DNA from: Dugong dugon
Lineage: Eukaryota > Chordata > Mammalia > Sirenia > Dugongidae
Direction of reading: 5' to 3'
Length of the DNA: 64,000 bases
Assembly: GCA_030035585.1 (NCBI GenBank)
Contig: CM057464.1
Coordinates: forward strand, 32,009,465-32,073,464
Position 1 is the stretch's first letter; every line of letters starts with the position of its first letter. Of this stretch, positions 58,946 to 64,000 are shown one piece after another. Below the pieces are notes generated by a model. The model had not been told where the DNA came from. It ran no database searches and saw nothing but the letters and a program-made list of their open reading frames with translations. Both the position numbers and the translations under genes were made by a program.

Positions 58946-59115
58946 ACTCGTTGCCGTTAAGTCAATTCCAACTCATGGTGACCCCATGTGTTACAGAGAA
59001 GAACTGTGTTCCATAGGGTTTTCTTGGCTGTAATCTTTACAGAACCAGATCACCAGTCCTTTCTTCCACAGTGCTGCTAAGTTGGTTCGAACCACCTACC
59101 TTTAGATTAGTGTAG
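58946..59115 (-). mobile_element. AfroSINE, 'gggagaaa' subtype, antisense, head missing
   Basis: 'aaactcgttgccgttaagtc' to 'cctacctttagattagtg'. The antisense head is lost. Confidence 0.85.
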
Positions 59116-59299
59116 TCCAGATAAAACCATTTACGTCACTCAGTTTTATTAAAAACTTGTAGCATAATCCCTACTTTCATTGTAGAGAAGTTAAAAGAAA
59201 AGTTCTATGCCATGAGTGGTGATAGATGAGTGCTGAGAGAAGACCTTCTTGAGATGTCAGCGGATGACTGCCACAGAGAGAAAGGGCCTCACAAGACAG

Positions 59300-59480
59300 T
59301 ACTTATTTTTATGCAAATAACACATGCTGTCTGTGTTTCTTTGCGGGCCATACCTTCCCACCCCTGAGGGATTTTTGTAAGCACTACATCATAGCAGTGC
59401 TTATAAAAATACCTCCAGCGGGGAGGGTGCTGCTGGCAAACAAACAAGGAGGGCGTGCGTTATTTGTGTAAAATATGGTA
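59300..59480. repeat. 181-bp imperfect palindrome (foldback or MITE-like)
   Basis: The left arm (59300-59387) and right arm (59394-59480) are inverted copies with a six-base loop, atcata, between them. The inner 17-base stem (atttttgtaagcactac / gcagtgcttataaaaat) is nearly perfect. Pairing extends outward through 'caaataac' at both arms, at perhaps 70-75% identity by eye. A transposon relic is the simplest reading; I do not know the family. Confidence 0.75.
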
Positions 59481-59569
59481 ATTAATAATCAGAAGCAAGA
59501 TGGTAATATACTAGAGTATATTTGTAGAGTATCTTAAGTGTTTTCTTGAGAATTCCAGAAATCCTTGAA

Positions 59570-60720
59570 TAAGATAATCTGTGATGCAACTACTGGGTTT
59601 TGGACATTAAAAGTGTCATATCAGAGAAATATGAAGTCTCTGATAACAATGAGAGAGAGAATAATTTTAGAAAAAAATGAAATGATGACTCTTATGGAGT
59701 CAGGAAAAAGGAAAGGACATCTGCTTACCCTCCTTCTACTTATCATTTTACAATTCAGTGTAATAAGTCAAGGAAAAGATCTAAAATGCATCCAAATCAG
59801 AAGGGAAAGTTAAACTGTCATCATTTGCAGATGGTATGATCATCTATGTAGACAATCCTATGAAATCTATTCAAAAGAGTTATAGAACTAATAAGTGAGT
59901 TTATCAAGGTCACAGGTCACTATAAACCACCTAGTTTATAGGCTAGCAATAAACATACAAACAATTGAAATTAAAACAAGCAATACCATTTATACAAGCA
60001 TCAAAAATATCAAATACTTAGGGATAAATCTGACAAAAGATGTTCAAAACTGCTGAGAGAAATTAAAGACCTAAATAAATGGAGAGTATACTGTGTTCTT
60101 GGTTCAGAAGACTCAGTATCATTAAGATGTCAATTGTCCCCAAATTGATCTACATCAATCCACATTATAATGTAATCCCAATTAAAATCTTAGAAAGCTT
60201 TCTTGTAGAAATTGACAAGCTGATTCTAAAATTCATCTGGAAATTTAGAAGACCTAGAAGAACGAAACAACTTTGAATTAAAAAAAAAAAAAAAAAGAAC
60301 AAAGTGGAGGACTCACACTAACTTCAAGATTTAAAGCTTCGGTCATCACAATAGTGTGATACTGACATAAAGAGAGATAAATAAATCAATGGAACAGAAT
60401 AGTGATTTCAGAAATAAGCCCATACATATGTGGAGAATTAATTCAAAGATGGAGAAAGAATATTCTTTTCAAAAAATGGTACTGGAGTAACTAGATATTC
60501 ATAATGCAAAAACAGTGAGCTTTGATCCATACTTTGCACCACATACCAGTTTGCCAAGGGATTACAAAAGAAAACAAGGAAATTTTTTGGAGTGACGTTA
60601 TAGTTATTATGGTTTTGGTGAGGATTTATGGTGTATGTGTACATCAAAACTTGCCAGGTGATGTACTTAAAATATGTACAGTTTGTTGCAAGTCAGTTAT
60701 ACTTCAATAAAGCTGTTTAA
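59570..60720 (+). mobile_element. Old L1 ORF2/3' end, sense
   Basis: 'tcatttgcagatggtatgat' (the FADGMIIYVDNP region of RT), 'cttagggataaatctgacaa' (YLGINLTK) and 'aattgacaagctgattctaa' mark ORF2. The 3' end is 'aatatgtacagtttgttgc' to 'caataaagctg'. Highly diverged, multiple stops. Confidence 0.85.
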
Positions 60721-60770
60721 AAAACTAAGGCATTTATCTATGCTTGCCAATTATTTTAGTGTCTTTTCAA

Positions 60771-63290
60771 TAAAGACAATCATACATACAAGTGCATACT
60801 GGATAGATTTAACAGACACTTGTATTCATAAAACAGAACAATCATTATCACCATTTGCTGGCTCTCATCACAGAATTTCACTAGCACTTTATAAAAGATG
60901 AAATGCTTCCACATGTGGGAATAGTGCTCCAAATGAAAAAGCCATGTTTGGTGGAAATCAAGAAGAGATTTTGTGTGCTTGAGACTCTTCTTTCCATATT
61001 GCTTGGCTTCATTTAGTTGGAGAGAATAACAGAGCTGACTGGCCATCGGAAAATTCCCATCATAGTAGCAGATGCCCACTCAGTTATTCCAGTTGAGCAT
61101 CAGCCAGGACCTTGAGCATTAAGTCTTCTGACCCAAGTATCAGGAATGTAAATTCCCACACTTTGACCTGTGCTACAAGAACATGTGAAACAGTAGAGTA
61201 AAATCAGATTCTAAACTGTAAGGGATTTTAGATAGCATCTAATCCAAGCCTCTTATTTTCTAATTGAAGAAGCCAATGCCAAGCAAGATTAAATGACTTT
61301 CCCAAGACTTTCTGGGTAATGGTAGAATCAGATCTAGAATCCAAGGTTTCTTGTGAGCAAATACTGTGCCTTTCTTTAATATCACAGTACCTCCCTTCAA
61401 GTGTATCTCCCACAAAATACCCATTAAGGATATCCTTATATAACAGCATCTTCTTCTTACATTTTGCATTAGTTAAGTGTATTTTTGCTTAAGTATAATG
61501 AAAAATATCCCTACAATCTTTTCATTTGTCAAACCCAGCTGCAGGCTCCAGATTTGACCTTTTTGAAAATTAGCAATTTATTTCATACACACTAGGGACA
61601 ATGTCCCTTGATTTTGTTCCTCTCTCCTTGTAGCTCATTTTTTATTATCCATGGTGAAGACAATAGTCTCTGTCCTTCATCTAGAATAATTGTTTTGAAA
61701 CCTTCTTTTTAAACAAAAGTGTCAGGTTAAGAGTAGTTCTGTAACAATAGACACTTTAAATTAAAAAAAAAAAAATTAAAATCCCAGAGACCTCTTAATC
61801 ATTTTGCTACAATCCAGATATAATTAAATTAGTTTAATTCTATATTTAAATATTCATTTTTTCTTTCTGATCCAAAAGCATTTTATGCTCACTAAAGAAA
61901 CTGTAAAAACAGAGAAAAGTTTTAAGATAAAAATCATTCATAAACTCACAACCAGATTAACCACTATTAATATTTGGCGATAATTTTTTTCAATTTTTAA
62001 TATAGAGACACGTATAACTAAAGATATTTAATTAACTAAAGAGATATAGACATAGCTATAAAGATAGAGGTCATAGCATATATAAATTTTATAACCTTTC
62101 TCAATTAACATATTATAATCCTTTCCCTCATGTCACTAAAATTCTTTGTGGTGTCATATACCTATACCATAATTTAGTCATTCCCCCAAATGTTGAGTAT
62201 GTATATAATTTTAAAGCTTTTTTATTATAAACAATGTGAGGACAATTATATATGCATGTAAATCTTTGTTAGCATTTCTGATTTTTTAATAGGGTAGGTA
62301 CCTAAAAGGATAACACTACATTTAAAAGTTTTCAATTTCCCAATAATAAATGATCCTATAAGATAATGAATGCTTAAATAAAGTTCATCTTTAAAAAGAT
62401 TGTATGCCAAGTGCACTTGGAAAGAAAAGTGGAATGCATATAAAGTGTCTTTTTCCATGCATAAGCAGCTAGCAGGATAGCAGCTATCTAATTTTAAACA
62501 TTTTGCCTTATTTCCCTTTATAGTAATAGTGGAATAATATTTGCACACAAATTCCCAATATCTGGACATTATGGTGGATTTGAAACTGAAAAACTGTCAT
62601 TGCCCAAAAGACTAGTTCCTAGAAGATTTATTTAAGATAGATTTTTAATAAAGGCATAAGCACATAGTGTCACCATGGTGATAAAAGGAAGCTAGGAATA
62701 CAATCTGATGGAATATAGGTTGAAAAAATATAGGTTGATGATACAGTAGAAGTTTAAGCCAAAGAAAAAATCAGGAACAAAAGCAGAGGGTTTTTCTAAT
62801 GAAGGAAAAGTAATCACAGACATATTAGTTTCAGATTTAATCATGTACATGTCACATTTAGTTTTCTTTCACAGTTTGTGGCTACTCATCAAACCCTTCA
62901 GCTAGCTAATCAGAGTTCATAGTACATACTTTTAGCAATCAGCAGGCAAATCCTAAAAACAAGAAAGATAAAACCATCCTTCCCAAGAGTGCTTCATACA
63001 ATGTAAGGCATAGCTTTGTTGTTGATGAACAAACTCTGTTGGGGCAAAGGATTAGAAATGGGTGAACATGCATTCTTCACAACAAGCTGTTGGCCGTACC
63101 CAGACATTCTCTAGGTATAATGTGATTACTGCCTAAGAAGACAGAACAAAAGGGGGCTTGAAAGAAAAATAATGATTCTTTCCCCCTGCTCATTCCTGGG
63201 GTTGAGAATCTGTGTGGAAGTTGTTTATGCATAATCAGCTTATCGAAAGTGTTCATTATCATTTTTTCTCTCATAAGAAGGAGAGACCGA
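60771..63290. other. Intergenic, mostly unassigned
   Basis: AT-rich sequence with a possible MIR-like patch at 61260-61370 (actttcccaagactttctgg). The 99-codon minus frame at 60780-61079 resembles no protein I can name. Confidence 0.45.
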
Positions 63291-63291
63291 A

Positions 63292-63438
63292 TAGTAGGGT
63301 GGAAAGAACATGGAATTTGGTGCTGGCTTTCTCACTTTATAGGTATGTGTGATCAGGACAAAGATGTTTAATGTCGCTGAGTCTTAGCTTCTTTGTCAAA
63401 TGAGGCTAATACCTCACAGAGTTGTTATAAGGGTTAAG
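63292..63438 (+). repeat. MIR element
   Basis: 'tagggtggaaagaacatgga', 'gctgagtcttagcttctttg' and 'gagttgttataagggttaag' follow the MIR consensus in order. Confidence 0.75.
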
Positions 63439-63443
63439 GTACC

Positions 63444-63948
63444 TGTCTTAGTCATCTACTGCTGCTGTAACAGAAATACCACAAGTGGATGGCTTTAACA
63501 AAGAGAAGTTTATTCTCTCACAGTCCAGTAAGCTACAAGTTCAAATTCAGGGTGTCAGCTCCAGGGCAATGCTTTCTGTGTCAGCTCTGAAGGAAGGTCT
63601 GTGTCATCAATCTTACCTTTGTCTGAGAGCTTCTCTGTGCAGGAACCTCAGGTCCAAAGGACACACTCTGCTCCAGGTACTGCTTTCTTGGTGGTATGAG
63701 GTTCCCAGGTGTCTCTGCTTGCTTCTCTCTTTTATATCTCAAAAGAGATTGGCTTAAGGCACTACCTAATCCTGTAGACCTCATCAGTATAACTGCCGCT
63801 AATCCAACTTATTACATCATAGTGATAATTTACAATACATAAGGAATTCACATCAGATTACAGAATGGTGCACAATCATACAATACTGGGAATTATGACC
63901 CAGCCAAGTTGACAGATATTTTTGGGGGACACAATTCAGTCCATGGAA
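63444..63948 (-). mobile_element. Solo LTR, MaLR/ERVL type, antisense
   Basis: Same family as the LTR at 52020-52510. On the minus strand it reads 'ggactgaattgtgtccccca' to 'gatgactaagaca', with gatataaaag and AATAAA equivalents. A 5-bp target duplication gtacc lies at 63439-63443 and 63949-63953. No internal region. Confidence 0.88.
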
Positions 63949-63976
63949 GTACCTAATAGAGTACTTAATACATAAT

Positions 63977-64000
63977 GTTGTTGTTGTTAGATGCCATTAG
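63977..64000 (-). mobile_element. Start of an RTE or AfroSINE tail, cut by the window end
   Basis: 'gttgttgttgttagatgcca' is the antisense tail shared by RTE and AfroSINE copies. The rest is outside the window. Confidence 0.7.

Noticed and set aside
60780-61079. Minus-strand 99-codon frame as a possible processed pseudogene
   Set aside because: I could not relate it to any protein, and there is no poly(A) tail or target duplication. Left as unassigned.

Overview
This is mammalian genomic DNA. The splice signals, microsatellites and dense interspersed repeats fit a placental mammal. Dozens of tRNA-derived short elements ending in a 'gagtcagaatcaactc..gcaac' tail, together with their RTE-type LINE partner, point to Afrotheria (elephant, sea cow, hyrax, aardvark group). 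I cannot fix the species. The prolactin is of the conserved, slowly evolving type; comparison with PRL from Loxodonta, Trichechus, Procavia and Orycteropus would decide it.

Layout. 1-8530: the prolactin gene (PRL), + strand, exons 2-5 with intact GT-AG splice sites and a complete mature hormone frame; exon 1, with the first nine codons, lies left of the window. 8531-64000: no further protein-coding host gene is recognisable. This long 3' flank is built almost entirely of repeats: about 33 AfroSINE copies, RTE LINEs (one nearly full length at 22747-27990), several L1s, two MaLR-type solo LTRs, MIR/L2/MER5 relics, a Tigger-like element and microsatellites.

33447-49776 is one block of three abutting L1 bodies: L1-A (+), L1-C (+, internally deleted) and L1-B (-). 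L1-C and L1-B meet tail to tail at about 44055 with no poly(A) tail at the joint, and they share unusual changes in ORF2. None of the L1 or RTE copies has an intact ORF2.

I found no new multi-gene biological system. The most rewarding points are: the L1 tail-to-tail junction with shared defects; antisense open frames retained in the 5'UTRs of all three L1s; the SINE bodies that look like RTE 5' plus RTE 3' pieces behind a tRNA head (one head tRNA-Gly-like); three SINEs inserted serially at one target; and a 181-bp imperfect palindrome at 59300-59480.
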